The notes under the pieces were generated by a model. That model was not told the DNA's origin. It searched no databases and saw nothing but the letters and a program-made list of their open reading frames with translations. Positions 1 through 8,349 of a stretch of 15,093 bases of DNA are shown one piece after another. Location: assembly GCA_004322325.1 (NCBI GenBank), contig SCTP01000290.1, positions 1 to 15,093 on the forward strand. Reading direction: 5' to 3'. The DNA is from Gammaproteobacteria bacterium. Lineage in GTDB: Bacteria; Pseudomonadota; Gammaproteobacteria; DSM-16500. The translations under genes were made by a program, and so were the position numbers. Every line of letters starts with the position of its first letter. The first letter of the stretch is position 1.

Positions 1-1509
1 GTGAATAAGGTTTTAGCTGAGGAAGGTGATTTAGGTGAAGTAATTAAACTCGTAGAAAATTTCGCAAGTGAAATAGATGAAAATAATAGCAATCCTAACA
101 TTCAATATGCCTTGAGCGAAATTTATCATCAATTAGGAGCAAAGGATCGTGCCTTAAAGGTGGCGACGTATGTGTGGGAGAAGGTAGATTTAAATGAATG
201 TGGAATGATTATAGCTAAAAATTATTATGAAACAAAAAATAGTATCGCGGTGAATTGGTTTTTAATGCTGCTTAAGCGTAAAGATATAAAATTATTGCAA
301 CAAATAGAAAAATACATTATTGATAAACCAGACCTACATGAAGTACAGCGGGCAATAGGTAATCATCATTATTTTAGTATAATGAACAACTATAAAAAAG
401 CATTTTTTTGGTTTGAAAAAGCAGCAAATAACCATAATATGGCAGCCATGGGTGATATGGGAGCGATGTATTATAATAGCAGAGTAGTGGATGAAAATGG
501 TCAATTACCTGATCAGACAAAAAAGAAAGGAATTGACCTATTATATCAATCTGCTAAAAATTGCGATGAAGCTTTAAAGTATCTTAACTATATATGCAAA
601 AACACTGAAGATGTTTATGCCTATTGTTCATTAGCTAAGCTTTATTTAGAGATTAATCCCATTGAAAACAAAAAAATAGCGATTTCCTGGTTTAAAAGAG
701 CAGCTAACAAAAACAGTGCTGAAGCGAAATATTATTTGAGTATGGAATATGATCTGGAAAATAAATTTCCTGTTTCTTCCTTTTACGCAATTAAAGATAA
801 AAAGGCGATTCAATTTTTACTGGAATCATCAATGGCAAATTATACTCCTGCACGTAAAAGGTTATCCTATTTAGAAAAATTATGGTTTAGTAATCAAAAA
901 TATGGAGCTTACTGTTGGCATTTAGCGAATCTTTATCTCCAGCGAATAAGATTATCATCTCAACCGCTTCCTCATACGTACACAGAAATTGTCAAATTGC
1001 TGGAAAAATCAATAGCAAAAATATCTCAAGATGCCTTAAGAGAGTTAGAAAATCTTGCCTTAATAGATCATATTCATCAAGCACAACTTGCTTTAGCCAA
1101 AATATATCTTGCTACAGCCAAATCACCTACAGTAGATGTTTATAACAAAGCTGAAGAGTTATTAGAAATGTCAGCAAAACAAGGCAATATTGCAGCCATG
1201 TTTGAGCATGGCGTGATGCTTTATGAAATCGCGCACGGTAATCAAGAAAAAATGATTCAAGGAGCAAAATTAATCATACAAGCAGCAAAAGAAGATTTTC
1301 CACTTGCAATTAAATTTCTAAAAACATCATTGGCTTCTTGCAATATTGCTGAAATTCAACTAGAAATAGGTAGTTTTTATTATCATGGCTCACAGAATAC
1401 TTTTATAACTAAAACAGGTTTTTTTTCATTAACTAAACATGACTCCAACAATAAAACTACCCAAAGTAAATCTAACGGTGAGGTAAAGTTCAACCCTCAA
1501 CTTCAATAG
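1..1509 (+). CDS. Sel1-like/TPR helical repeat protein, possibly 5'-partial
   Basis: The 502 readable residues are almost entirely paired amphipathic helices. Sel1-like units are visible around residues 117-156 (FWFEKAANNHNMAAMGDMG), 206-245 (AISWFKRAANKNSAEAKYYL) and 361-404 (ELLEMSAKQGNIAAMFEHG); the stretches between are divergent TPR-like helices. Such solenoids bind other proteins and have no catalytic activity. I see no signal peptide or membrane segment in the visible part. The frame opens with GTG at base 1 and nothing upstream can be seen, so the true start may lie outside the window. The last residues (about 490-502) are low in repeat character, and the stop codon lies inside antisense kdpD sequence (20-bp convergent overlap), so the C-terminus may be a by-product of a DNA junction. 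The gene is visibly more AT-rich than kdp. The repeat class is fairly sure; the partner and role are unknown. Confidence 0.72.
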   Translation: MNKVLAEEGDLGEVIKLVENFASEIDENNSNPNIQYALSEIYHQLGAKDRALKVATYVWEKVDLNECGMIIAKNYYETKNSIAVNWFLMLLKRKDIKLLQQIEKYIIDKPDLHEVQRAIGNHHYFSIMNNYKKAFFWFEKAANNHNMAAMGDMGAMYYNSRVVDENGQLPDQTKKKGIDLLYQSAKNCDEALKYLNYICKNTEDVYAYCSLAKLYLEINPIENKKIAISWFKRAANKNSAEAKYYLSMEYDLENKFPVSSFYAIKDKKAIQFLLESSMANYTPARKRLSYLEKLWFSNQKYGAYCWHLANLYLQRIRLSSQPLPHTYTEIVKLLEKSIAKISQDALRELENLALIDHIHQAQLALAKIYLATAKSPTVDVYNKAEELLEMSAKQGNIAAMFEHGVMLYEIAHGNQEKMIQGAKLIIQAAKEDFPLAIKFLKTSLASCNIAEIQLEIGSFYYHGSQNTFITKTGFFSLTKHDSNNKTTQSKSNGEVKFNPQLQ

Positions 1510-3427
1510 CCAACGCAATTTGATTAGCACACGCTTCTAAAAGATGCATTTGCTCCGGCGTGAATAAACGTTCCGTCGGAGGTGAAATACTCAACACCCC
1601 CATGACGCCTTTTGATGTGAGCAATGGTACATAAAGTGACTTCGAAAAAGAAAGTGTTTCTGTCCCTAATCCCGCCACTTGCCCTAAATCATATACCCAT
1701 TTGGCGACGCTTTGTTCTTTTGCATCAAGTGTTATTTGCTCTCCGCTGCTACTCGCTTTCACTACAAGCGCCTCTCCTTCTGGCAGCAGGGCTAATACAT
1801 CGCTATCAAACACGACTGCAATATATTGCACACCGGTCTCAATCAGCTTATCCACACCGCGTGTACTGGCTAAGCGACGGCTTAATGTATGCAAGGTGGC
1901 CATCTGCCGTTCTGCTGAGCGAGCTAATTCTGCTTGATGGCGAGTTTGGATCGTAAAATAGCTAATAATCAGGGAGACAATAAACATCACGCCTAATGTA
2001 AAAAAATAACTGATGTTAGTAATAGCAAAACTATTGTACGGTGGAATAAAGAAAAAATCATAGACTAATACACTTAAGCAAGCCGCTAAGAGCGACGGCC
2101 CTGTTTGTGCAAATAACGCAACGAGAGTAATTCCCACTAAATACAACATCACAATATCAGGACTTTTAAAATATTCACTGAAAAGTAAATTAATCACTGT
2201 CGTTAATGCCACTACACCAATTGCCACACCATATACTGACCAATCTATCCCCGCAGACAAAAACGGCAAGGAATCCATTTTTTTTGTCAGCGGCTTAGCA
2301 TCAGTTAATCCACCCGTTACCACATACACATCAATCTCACCACTATAACGCACCACTTCATCCGCTAAGTTCGCAAAAAATATACTCTGCCAGCGCGGAC
2401 GAATTTTTTTCCAAACAACAATTTGTGTGATATTTTGTTCGTGCGCAAATTTAATGACTTCTTTGACGATATCAAATCCCGTTAAAACCCGTGTCTCTGC
2501 ACCTAATTGCGCAGCTAAATGCAGATTTTGAATAGCACTATTACGATAAGCATGACGCCGCGGCGTATCAACGTAAACCGCCAACCATTCTGTTTGTAAT
2601 TCCGCTGCTAAGCGCCGTCCCGTACGGATTAATTTTAATGATTCTGGCCCCGGTCCCACACAAACTAATATCTTTTCTTTGGTAGGCCAAATATATTTAA
2701 TCCCTTGACCTTGACGATATAAAAGTACTTGCGCACTCACCCGCTCGGCGGTAACACGCAGCGCTAATTCTCGTAATGCCGCTAAATTACCTTTACGAAA
2801 ATAATGATCTTTCGCTAATTCTGCCTGCGCAGGAAAATAGACTTTTCCCTCTTGTAATCGTTTCAGTAAGTCTTCTGGCGGTAAATCCACTAATTCAATG
2901 GTTTCTGCCAATTCAATCATGGAATCGGGTACCGTTTCTTTGATACGTGCGTGAATAATTTGCGCTGCTAGATCATTACGACTTTCAATATGCTGAACAT
3001 TGAGCGTCGTGTAAACATCAATGCCGCGATCCAGTAATTCTTTAATATCTTGCCAACGTTTAGCATGACGTACACCAGGTGCATTCGTATGCGCCATTTC
3101 ATCCATTAAAATTAAACCAGGGTTGCGTTTCAAAGCAGCATCAAGATCAAATTCTAATAATTGCCTGCCATGATAATCGATGGCTTTTCTCGGTAAAATT
3201 TCTAATTTACCTAATAATGCTTCAATTTCTTGGCGACCATGCGATTCCACCACACCCAGCACCACATCTAACCCTTGCGCACGTTTAGCAATGGCATCTT
3301 GTAACATGGTATAAGTTTTACCGACGCCAGGGGCCGCACCGAGATAAATTTTTAATTTACCGCGCTGTTCTTGCCGCTCTTCTTCTTGAACGCGGCGTAA
3401 TAATCGCTCTGGATTAGGACGTTGCAT
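1490..3427 (-). CDS. kdpD: Truncated KdpD sensor lacking the histidine-kinase domains
   Basis: KdpD is normally a membrane sensor kinase of roughly 890-900 residues that phosphorylates KdpE to switch on the kdp pump genes. This copy has 645. Present in order are the KdpD N-terminal domain with Walker A GAAPGVGKT (30-38) and Walker-B-like LILMDEMAHTN (105-115), a universal-stress-protein-like domain (about 250-372), four transmembrane segments of the DUF4118 type (about 396-416, 424-441, 443-462, 472-492), and a GAF-like domain (about 525-640). It stops at IALAIEVEG. The HisKA H-box and the HATPase_c N, G1 and G2 boxes are absent, and no remnant is visible in other frames before base 1490. The start overlaps the kdpC end by 14 nt with an AGGAAG ribosome site. 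It cannot act as a classical kinase; it may be a sensory stub acting through its N-terminal or USP domain, or a decaying gene. The identity is certain; whether it functions is open. Confidence 0.93.
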   Translation of the reverse strand: MQRPNPERLLRRVQEEERQEQRGKLKIYLGAAPGVGKTYTMLQDAIAKRAQGLDVVLGVVESHGRQEIEALLGKLEILPRKAIDYHGRQLLEFDLDAALKRNPGLILMDEMAHTNAPGVRHAKRWQDIKELLDRGIDVYTTLNVQHIESRNDLAAQIIHARIKETVPDSMIELAETIELVDLPPEDLLKRLQEGKVYFPAQAELAKDHYFRKGNLAALRELALRVTAERVSAQVLLYRQGQGIKYIWPTKEKILVCVGPGPESLKLIRTGRRLAAELQTEWLAVYVDTPRRHAYRNSAIQNLHLAAQLGAETRVLTGFDIVKEVIKFAHEQNITQIVVWKKIRPRWQSIFFANLADEVVRYSGEIDVYVVTGGLTDAKPLTKKMDSLPFLSAGIDWSVYGVAIGVVALTTVINLLFSEYFKSPDIVMLYLVGITLVALFAQTGPSLLAACLSVLVYDFFFIPPYNSFAITNISYFFTLGVMFIVSLIISYFTIQTRHQAELARSAERQMATLHTLSRRLASTRGVDKLIETGVQYIAVVFDSDVLALLPEGEALVVKASSSGEQITLDAKEQSVAKWVYDLGQVAGLGTETLSFSKSLYVPLLTSKGVMGVLSISPPTERLFTPEQMHLLEACANQIALAIEVEG

Positions 3428-3989
3428 GAGGGCTTCCTAGTGCAAGATTAAGTTGCAATACATTCACACGTGGTTCACCTAAGAAATAAAAAGAACGTTC
3501 TTTCAGGACACTTTGTACTAATACTCTCACCTCTGCTTCGGAGAGGTGACGTAATTTAGCGATTCGCGGTACTTGGTAAAAAGCCGCTTCTGGACTGATC
3601 TCTGAATCTAATCCACTCCCCGATGCGGTAACTAAATCAACAGGAACAAAATGTTGCGAATCCCATTTTTGAAAAGCAGCCACTCTTAATTTTATCGTTG
3701 ATAAAAAATCTGGATTAGACGGGCCCATGTTGGAACCAGATGAAGCAGCTGCGTTATAAGGAAAAGGAATGGTCGCAGAAGGACGACCCCAAAAATAAGC
3801 AGGATCCGTAAAAGATTGGCCGATTAACACCGATCCAATCACCTTCCCATCGCGCTCAATGAGGCTTCCATTCGCTTTCCAGGGAAAAAGTAATTGGGCC
3901 ACCCCTGTCACCATCAAGGGATAAATGATTCCTGTTAAAATCGTCAGTAATAATAATAAAATAAAAGCCGTTTTGATTTGTTTAATCAT
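3414..3989 (-). CDS. kdpC: K+-transporting ATPase subunit C (KdpC)
   Basis: KdpC is the single-span subunit that stabilises the KdpFABC high-affinity potassium pump and supports ATP use by KdpB. The 191 residues match the family's usual length. There is one N-terminal membrane helix (about residues 7-30), followed by a soluble domain carrying family signatures: [20 protein letters not shown], the [16 protein letters not shown] segment, [19 protein letters not shown], and a C-terminal [10 protein letters not shown] region. Its ATG overlaps the kdpB stop as ATGA, and its end overlaps the kdpD start by 14 nt, so translation is probably coupled along the operon. No truncation or missing motif is apparent. 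Confidence 0.97.
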   Translation of the reverse strand: MIKQIKTAFILLLLLTILTGIIYPLMVTGVAQLLFPWKANGSLIERDGKVIGSVLIGQSFTDPAYFWGRPSATIPFPYNAAASSGSNMGPSNPDFLSTIKLRVAAFQKWDSQHFVPVDLVTASGSGLDSEISPEAAFYQVPRIAKLRHLSEAEVRVLVQSVLKERSFYFLGEPRVNVLQLNLALGSPHATS

Positions 3990-6034
3990 GCTAACCCTAA
4001 TCCTATTAACATTAAATCAATCAATTTGATCCCAATAAATGGTACGATTAAGCCACCTAAGCCGTAAATCAGTACATTGCTTCGCAATAAACGTGCGGCA
4101 GAAACACGACGATATTTCACGCCATGTAAAGCTAATGGGATAAGAAAAATAATACTCAGGGCATTAAAAATGACTGCCGATAACACAGCACTTTGCGGTG
4201 TTTGCAATCCCATGATGTTTAAATCATTGAGCGCTGGATACGTCGTAGCAAAGGCAGCCGGTAAAATGGCAAAATATTTGGCGACATCATTGGCAATACT
4301 AAATGTAGTGAGCGCACCACGGGTCATTAATAATTGCTTACCAATTTCGACCACTTCGATGAGCTTGGTAGGGTTAGAATCTAAGTCCACTAAATTTCCG
4401 GCTTCTTTTGCAGCTTGCGTCCCCGTATTCATGGCAACCGCCACATCCGCCTGGGCAAGCGCTGGCGCATCATTTGTACCATCACCTGTCATCGCCACTA
4501 AATGGCCTTCTGCTTGTAAGCGACGAATGAGTGACAGTTTGTCTTCAGGTTTAGCATACGCGAGAAAATCATCGACGCCCGCTTCTGCTGCAATAGCAGC
4601 GGCTGTTAAAGGATTATCACCTGTCACCATGATGGTTTTGATGCCCATTTGACGCAATTCCGTAAAGCGTTCACGAATACCACCTTTGACGATATCTTTC
4701 AGGTGAATCACCCCCATGACACGATTGCCTTCGATCACTACCAATGGAGTGCCACCACAACGCGAAATTTGCTCGACATGTTTGCGAACAGATTCAGGAA
4801 ATACGCCACCCATTTGTGTTAAATAAGCTTCGATGGCTTCAGCAGCTCCTTTACGAATTTGACGTCCCGGTAAATTAACCCCACTCATACGGGTTTGTGC
4901 GGTAAAAGGAATAAACGTCGCACCTAATTCCATAATTTCACGACCACGTAAGCCATATTTTTCTTTTGCTAAGACGACAATGCTGCGTCCTTCGGGTGTT
5001 TCATCTGCTAGCGAAGCTAATTGCGCTGCATCGGCTAAGACTTCGACATTGACGTCTTCAACAGGAATAAAGTCGGTGGCTTGCCGATTCCCTAAGGTGA
5101 TAGTACCGGTTTTATCTAAAATTAAAGTATCAATATCACCCGCTGCTTCCACCGCACGCCCAGAGAGAGCAATAACATTCGCTTGAATCATTCTATCCAT
5201 GCCGGCGATACCGATAGCTGATAATAAGCCGCCAATCGTCGTGGGGGCTAAACAGACAAAAAGAGCGACTAGTACCGTAATTGTCACCACACTGCCTGCT
5301 TTTGCAGCAGTGACACTGTAAATAGAAAAAGGTAAGAGAGAAGCACAGACTAATAAGAAAACAATGGTCAGTGCAGCAAGTAAAATAGTCAGAGCGATTT
5401 CATTCGGTGTTTTTTGACGTTTTGCCCCTTCGACTAACGCAATCATATGATCCAAAAATGTTTCACCTGGGTTAGAAGTGATACGGATGATCAACCAGTC
5501 AGACATCACTTGTGTTCCGCCTGTCACGGAACTGCGATCGCCACCGCTTTCGCGAATCACGGGGGCGCTTTCACCGGTGACAGCGCTTTCGTTAACCGTC
5601 GCCACGCCTTCGATCACTTCACCATCACTTGGGATAAAATCACCCGCTTCCACTAAGACAATATCGTTTTCACGCAAGTCATCTGATTGGACTAACGTTA
5701 TTTTGGCCGTACGCGAAGCTTTGGCAAGTTTTTTAGCATGAATTTCGCGGCGTGATTTACGTAGCGCTTGCGCTTGGGCTTTGCCTCGCCCTTCTGCCAT
5801 CGCTTCAGCAAAATTAGCGAAGAGTAAGGTAAACCATAACCATAATGTCACGCTTAAAATAAATCCTGCTGGCGCTTCACCCTCGCTCAATACGGCTTGT
5901 AAAAAAAGAGCTGTCGTCAGGATGGATCCGACATACACGGTAAACATCACTGGGTTACGAAGCTGATGATGGGGAGATAACTTGATGAAAGCTTCACGTA
6001 TCGCCCCGTTGATAATAGGCATTTTAGTAACCAT
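3986..6034 (-). CDS. kdpB: K+-transporting ATPase subunit B, P-type ATPase (KdpB)
   Basis: KdpB is the P-type ATPase subunit that drives K+ uptake in KdpFABC at the inner membrane. With the start chosen here it has 682 residues, the length of the E. coli protein. Visible motifs are TGES (153-156) in the actuator domain, the phosphorylated aspartate in DKTGT (D307), KGA (395-397) in the nucleotide-binding domain, TGDNPLT (471-477), [10 protein letters not shown] (516-525), and the membrane ion-path pair D583/K586 in [10 protein letters not shown]. The TGES serine, whose phosphorylation inhibits the E. coli pump at high K+, is conserved. An in-frame upstream ATG at 6064 would add ten residues, but a strong GGAGG sits 4 nt before the ATG at 6034 and the family N-terminus begins there. 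The gene overlaps the kdpA end by 11 nt. All catalytic residues are present, so the pump should be active. Confidence 0.97.
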   Translation of the reverse strand: MVTKMPIINGAIREAFIKLSPHHQLRNPVMFTVYVGSILTTALFLQAVLSEGEAPAGFILSVTLWLWFTLLFANFAEAMAEGRGKAQAQALRKSRREIHAKKLAKASRTAKITLVQSDDLRENDIVLVEAGDFIPSDGEVIEGVATVNESAVTGESAPVIRESGGDRSSVTGGTQVMSDWLIIRITSNPGETFLDHMIALVEGAKRQKTPNEIALTILLAALTIVFLLVCASLLPFSIYSVTAAKAGSVVTITVLVALFVCLAPTTIGGLLSAIGIAGMDRMIQANVIALSGRAVEAAGDIDTLILDKTGTITLGNRQATDFIPVEDVNVEVLADAAQLASLADETPEGRSIVVLAKEKYGLRGREIMELGATFIPFTAQTRMSGVNLPGRQIRKGAAEAIEAYLTQMGGVFPESVRKHVEQISRCGGTPLVVIEGNRVMGVIHLKDIVKGGIRERFTELRQMGIKTIMVTGDNPLTAAAIAAEAGVDDFLAYAKPEDKLSLIRRLQAEGHLVAMTGDGTNDAPALAQADVAVAMNTGTQAAKEAGNLVDLDSNPTKLIEVVEIGKQLLMTRGALTTFSIANDVAKYFAILPAAFATTYPALNDLNIMGLQTPQSAVLSAVIFNALSIIFLIPLALHGVKYRRVSAARLLRSNVLIYGLGGLIVPFIGIKLIDLMLIGLGLA

Positions 6035-7742
6035 ATTGCCTCCAAAGCATGAGTTGTTCCACAATTGGACCTAACGCCAGCGCAGGAAGAAAAGATAAAG
6101 CGCCTAAGACGAATGTGACAGCAATCAAGAGAATAATAAAAAGCGGTGTATGTGTTGCCAGCGTACCCGCATTGGTAGGAATCGTTTTTTTCTGCACCAA
6201 AGAACCCGCTATCGCTAAAGCGGGAATGGCAATCCAATAACGCCCAACCAACATTGCAAGGCCACCGAGTAAATTGTAAAAAGGGGTATTCGCATTGAGA
6301 CCAGCAAAAGCACTGCCATTATTATTTCCCATCGAAGAAAAAGCATAGAGGATTTCAGTGAAACCATGTGCACCTGGGTTGGCAATCGAATTGGTTCCCC
6401 AGGATGTAACGACTGCTATAGCGGTAAAAAATAATACGGTAAGTGGCATGACTAAGACGGCAATGGATGCCATTTTCATTTCATAGGGTTCAATCTTTTT
6501 ACCTAAATATTCGGGCGTTCTTCCTACCATTAAGCCTGCGACAAATACCGTGATGATGACTAGCATCAGCATCCCATACAAACCGGAACCGACACCACCA
6601 AAAACAACCTCTCCTAAATGTAATAGCCACAGGGGCATAAGACCGCCTAGTGGGGTGAAAGAGTCTAGCATGGCATTCACAGAGCCATTAGAGGTAGCTG
6701 CTGTCGCTGCTGCCCAGAAGGCAGAATTAACGATACCAAAGCGAGTTTCTTTACCTTCCATATTACCCGCTAGCTCGACCCCTAATTGATGGAAAGCAGG
6801 ATTACCCTGTTGTTCCATCATGATCGCTGCCCCCATGAAGGGAATGAACATAATAAGCATCGCTACCAACAGCGCCCATCCTTGGCGTTTGTCATGAACC
6901 ATCATCCCATAGGTATAACAAAGAGCAGCAGGAATCAGGAGAATAGCCAGTGTTTCAAGAAAATTGCTGATCGGTGTAGGGTTTTCATAAGGATGAGCTG
7001 AATTAGTATTAAAAAAGCCGCCACCGTTTGTCCCTAATTGCTTGATCGCCACTTGCGATGCCACAGGCCCCATGGGAATAACTTGTTCAGTGACCGTCGT
7101 AGAGGGTTGAATGACATGCACTGTTTCATACGATTTGAAATTTTGAATGACACCTTGTGACGATAGTGCCACGGCAAATAAGAAAGAAAGTGGCAGCAAA
7201 ATATAAAGTGTGCCTCGTACCATATCCACCCAAAAATTACCTAAAGCAGTCGTTTCATGCCGAGCGATACCACGGATTAAAGCGATGAGTAACGATATCC
7301 CGGTTGCGGCAGAGAGGAAATTTTGGACCGTCAATGCCGTCATTTGCGTCAGGTAACTGAGTGTGCTTTCTCCACCATAAGCTTGCCAATTGGTATTGGT
7401 GATAAAACTCGCTGCCGTATTAAAAGCAAGATAAGGTGAGACAGCCGTGAATGTTTGTGGATTCAATGGGAGTATGCCTTGTAACCGTTGGATCACATAC
7501 ACAGCTAATAAACCAAATAAATTAAAAAACAACATTGCCGATAAATATTGTTTCCAATCCATTTCTTCTTCGGGTGAGATATAACAGCAACGATAAATGA
7601 AACGCTCAAGAGGTTTTAGCAACCGATCAGGACGGCATGGTAATCTTTCATACACACACGCCATATACCAGCCTAACGGTTTCACTAACAGTAAAATAAC
7701 GATGAGATAGGCTAACGCTTGAAACAATCCACTTTCTATCAT
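6024..7742 (-). CDS. kdpA: K+-transporting ATPase subunit A, K+-selective channel subunit (KdpA)
   Basis: KdpA is the potassium-binding, channel-like subunit of KdpFABC, related to the Trk/Ktr superfamily. The 572 residues are close to the usual size (557 in E. coli). The four selectivity-filter loops are all visible: [11 protein letters not shown] (115-125), [20 protein letters not shown] (236-255), [13 protein letters not shown] (349-361) and [14 protein letters not shown] (469-482). About ten hydrophobic membrane segments surround them, and the N-terminal segment ends in the family's VKPLG pattern. The ATG at 7742 is preceded by an AAAGGA-like ribosome site and lies 28 bp downstream of kdpF. 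The 3' end overlaps kdpB by 11 nt. No defect is visible. Confidence 0.97.
   Translation of the reverse strand: MIESGLFQALAYLIVILLLVKPLGWYMACVYERLPCRPDRLLKPLERFIYRCCYISPEEEMDWKQYLSAMLFFNLFGLLAVYVIQRLQGILPLNPQTFTAVSPYLAFNTAASFITNTNWQAYGGESTLSYLTQMTALTVQNFLSAATGISLLIALIRGIARHETTALGNFWVDMVRGTLYILLPLSFLFAVALSSQGVIQNFKSYETVHVIQPSTTVTEQVIPMGPVASQVAIKQLGTNGGGFFNTNSAHPYENPTPISNFLETLAILLIPAALCYTYGMMVHDKRQGWALLVAMLIMFIPFMGAAIMMEQQGNPAFHQLGVELAGNMEGKETRFGIVNSAFWAAATAATSNGSVNAMLDSFTPLGGLMPLWLLHLGEVVFGGVGSGLYGMLMLVIITVFVAGLMVGRTPEYLGKKIEPYEMKMASIAVLVMPLTVLFFTAIAVVTSWGTNSIANPGAHGFTEILYAFSSMGNNNGSAFAGLNANTPFYNLLGGLAMLVGRYWIAIPALAIAGSLVQKKTIPTNAGTLATHTPLFIILLIAVTFVLGALSFLPALALGPIVEQLMLWRQYGY
6039..6043 (-). 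promoter_or_regulatory. Shine-Dalgarno site that sets the kdpB start
   Basis: On the minus strand GGAGG lies 4 nt before the ATG at 6034, inside the last codons of kdpA. It favours 6034 over the longer in-frame start at 6064. Confidence 0.8.
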
Positions 7743-7770
7743 GTAGGAATCCTTTCCATCTACAGACGAC

Positions 7771-7857
7771 TTAGAAAAGCTCTGGTTTAAATAATACTAC
7801 CAATAAGTAAATGAATAAACCTAATGTAATCAAGCCGCAAACTAAATAAAGCTCCAT
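7771..7857 (-). CDS. kdpF: K+-transporting ATPase subunit F (KdpF), 28 residues
   Basis: KdpF is a single-helix peptide of about 29 residues that stabilises the KdpFABC complex in the membrane. This frame encodes 28 residues beginning MELYLVCG, with one hydrophobic helix (about residues 4-23) and the characteristic end VVLFKPELF, comparable to the family pattern of a helix followed by a short basic/acidic tail ending in phenylalanine. A GGAG site lies 6 nt before the ATG. It sits directly upstream of kdpA, as in other kdp operons, and its ATG overlaps the stop of the preceding small frame (TAATG). It is easily missed because of its size. Position, length and pattern together make the call strong. 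Confidence 0.9.
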   Translation of the reverse strand: MELYLVCGLITLGLFIYLLVVLFKPELF

Positions 7858-7952
7858 TATTCACTCCGTGATAAAGTATCAAAAAATTGAATTAATACAA
7901 AGCTTAAGAGAAAAAAAATAAAAGTAACACTCAAGGATAGAAGATCTGCCAT
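7857..7952 (-). CDS. 31-residue single-span membrane peptide leading the kdp operon
   Basis: This frame encodes 31 residues starting MADLLSLSVTFIFFLL, with one hydrophobic helix (about residues 4-24) and a charged tail FFDTLSRSE. Its TAA overlaps the kdpF ATG as TAATG, a strong sign of translational coupling. An AGGA lies 10 nt before the ATG, a rather long spacing; another ATG 7 nt further upstream is in a different frame and gives an unrelated peptide. From memory, many proteobacterial kdp operons have a similarly sized peptide before kdpF, with a helix followed by a short charged 'C/FxRL'-type tail, often loosely labelled as potassium transport. I cannot verify homology here. It may be an accessory pump peptide or a leader that couples translation into kdpF. 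Confidence 0.68.
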   Translation of the reverse strand: MADLLSLSVTFIFFLLSFVLIQFFDTLSRSE

Positions 7953-8022
7953 GATCCATGATTCCTACAACTAAGTGATAACGATAAAATATATTATAAT
8001 AATTAGATAGAAGAAGAAATCC
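7953..8022. promoter_or_regulatory. AT-rich divergent promoter region between kdp and a secreted-protein gene
   Basis: The 85 bp between the two divergent start codons is very AT-rich. The near-palindromic core at 7993-8000 gives TATAAT on the + strand (7995-8000) and also on the minus strand (7993-7998), so it could act as a -10 element in either direction. I find no convincing -35 box for either, and no recognisable KdpE-type site. The -10 assignment is tentative. Confidence 0.4.
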
Positions 8023-8028
8023 GAGGAG
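8023..8028 (+). promoter_or_regulatory. Ribosome binding site deciding the start at 8038
   Basis: GAGGAG directly abuts the ATG at 8029, leaving no spacer, but lies 9 nt before the in-frame ATG at 8038. The second ATG is therefore the likely start. It also gives a cleaner signal peptide. Confidence 0.6.
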
Positions 8029-8037
8029 ATGGCTGAA

Positions 8038-8349
8038 ATGAGAATTTTTCCTGCTGTTCGTTATATTATTTCCTTCTTGCTTGCCGCTAGCGCATTGAGC
8101 ATGACGCCAGCCACTCTGGCTGACCCCCCGAATTCAAGTGATAATGGAATGGATAGTTTGGAATTACTGCAAAAATATGGTGCGTCTTATACCCCTGAAC
8201 AAGTAGAACAAGCTCGTGCGGCGGTAGAGCAAATACAAGCCCAACAGAAAGCGTTACAACAGGAAATGCAAAAAACGCTGCAAGAAGTGGCGAAAAGCAT
8301 GCAGCAGCAAGGCATTGATTTTGCCTTGCCACCACCGGATCAAAAATAA
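8038..8349 (+). CDS. Small exported coiled-coil protein of unknown function
   Basis: The product has 103 residues. The N-terminus is a typical Sec signal peptide: basic start MRIFPAVRY, hydrophobic core IISFLLAASAL, and a likely cut after ATLA (residue 28). The mature part is about 75 residues, mostly a glutamine- and alanine-rich helix (about 53-93, EQVEQARAAVEQIQAQQKAL) with heptad-like spacing, ending in a proline-rich tail (LPPPDQK). It has no cysteines, so it is probably a soluble periplasmic or secreted helical protein, perhaps oligomeric. I do not recognise a named family. The gene is divergent from kdp and shares its promoter region, and it converges on tex with no gap: its TAA (8347-8349) is followed at once by the reverse-strand stop of tex. 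Translation could also begin 9 nt earlier, at 8029. Confidence 0.78.
   Translation: MRIFPAVRYIISFLLAASALSMTPATLADPPNSSDNGMDSLELLQKYGASYTPEQVEQARAAVEQIQAQQKALQQEMQKTLQEVAKSMQQQGIDFALPPPDQK

Noticed and set aside
1419..1426. Run of eight T near the end of the Sel1-type gene as a frameshift or slippage point
   Set aside because: Both alternative frames hit a stop within a few codons and restore no repeat homology, so no lost reading frame is evident.
1553..1581. CTCCG...CGGAG inverted repeat as a terminator for the convergent genes
   Set aside because: The stem is five base pairs with a 19-nt loop and no U-tract, and it lies in the conserved GAF coding region of kdpD.
4077..4652. A 191-codon open frame on the + strand inside kdpB
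   Set aside because: It lies wholly antisense to strongly conserved KdpB catalytic sequence and its product is low-complexity Ala/Ser-rich with no domain; a shadow frame.
6035..6064. Longer kdpB start at 6064
   Set aside because: The added ten residues lie in kdpA coding sequence, do not fit the family N-terminus, and the strong GGAGG serves the ATG at 6034.
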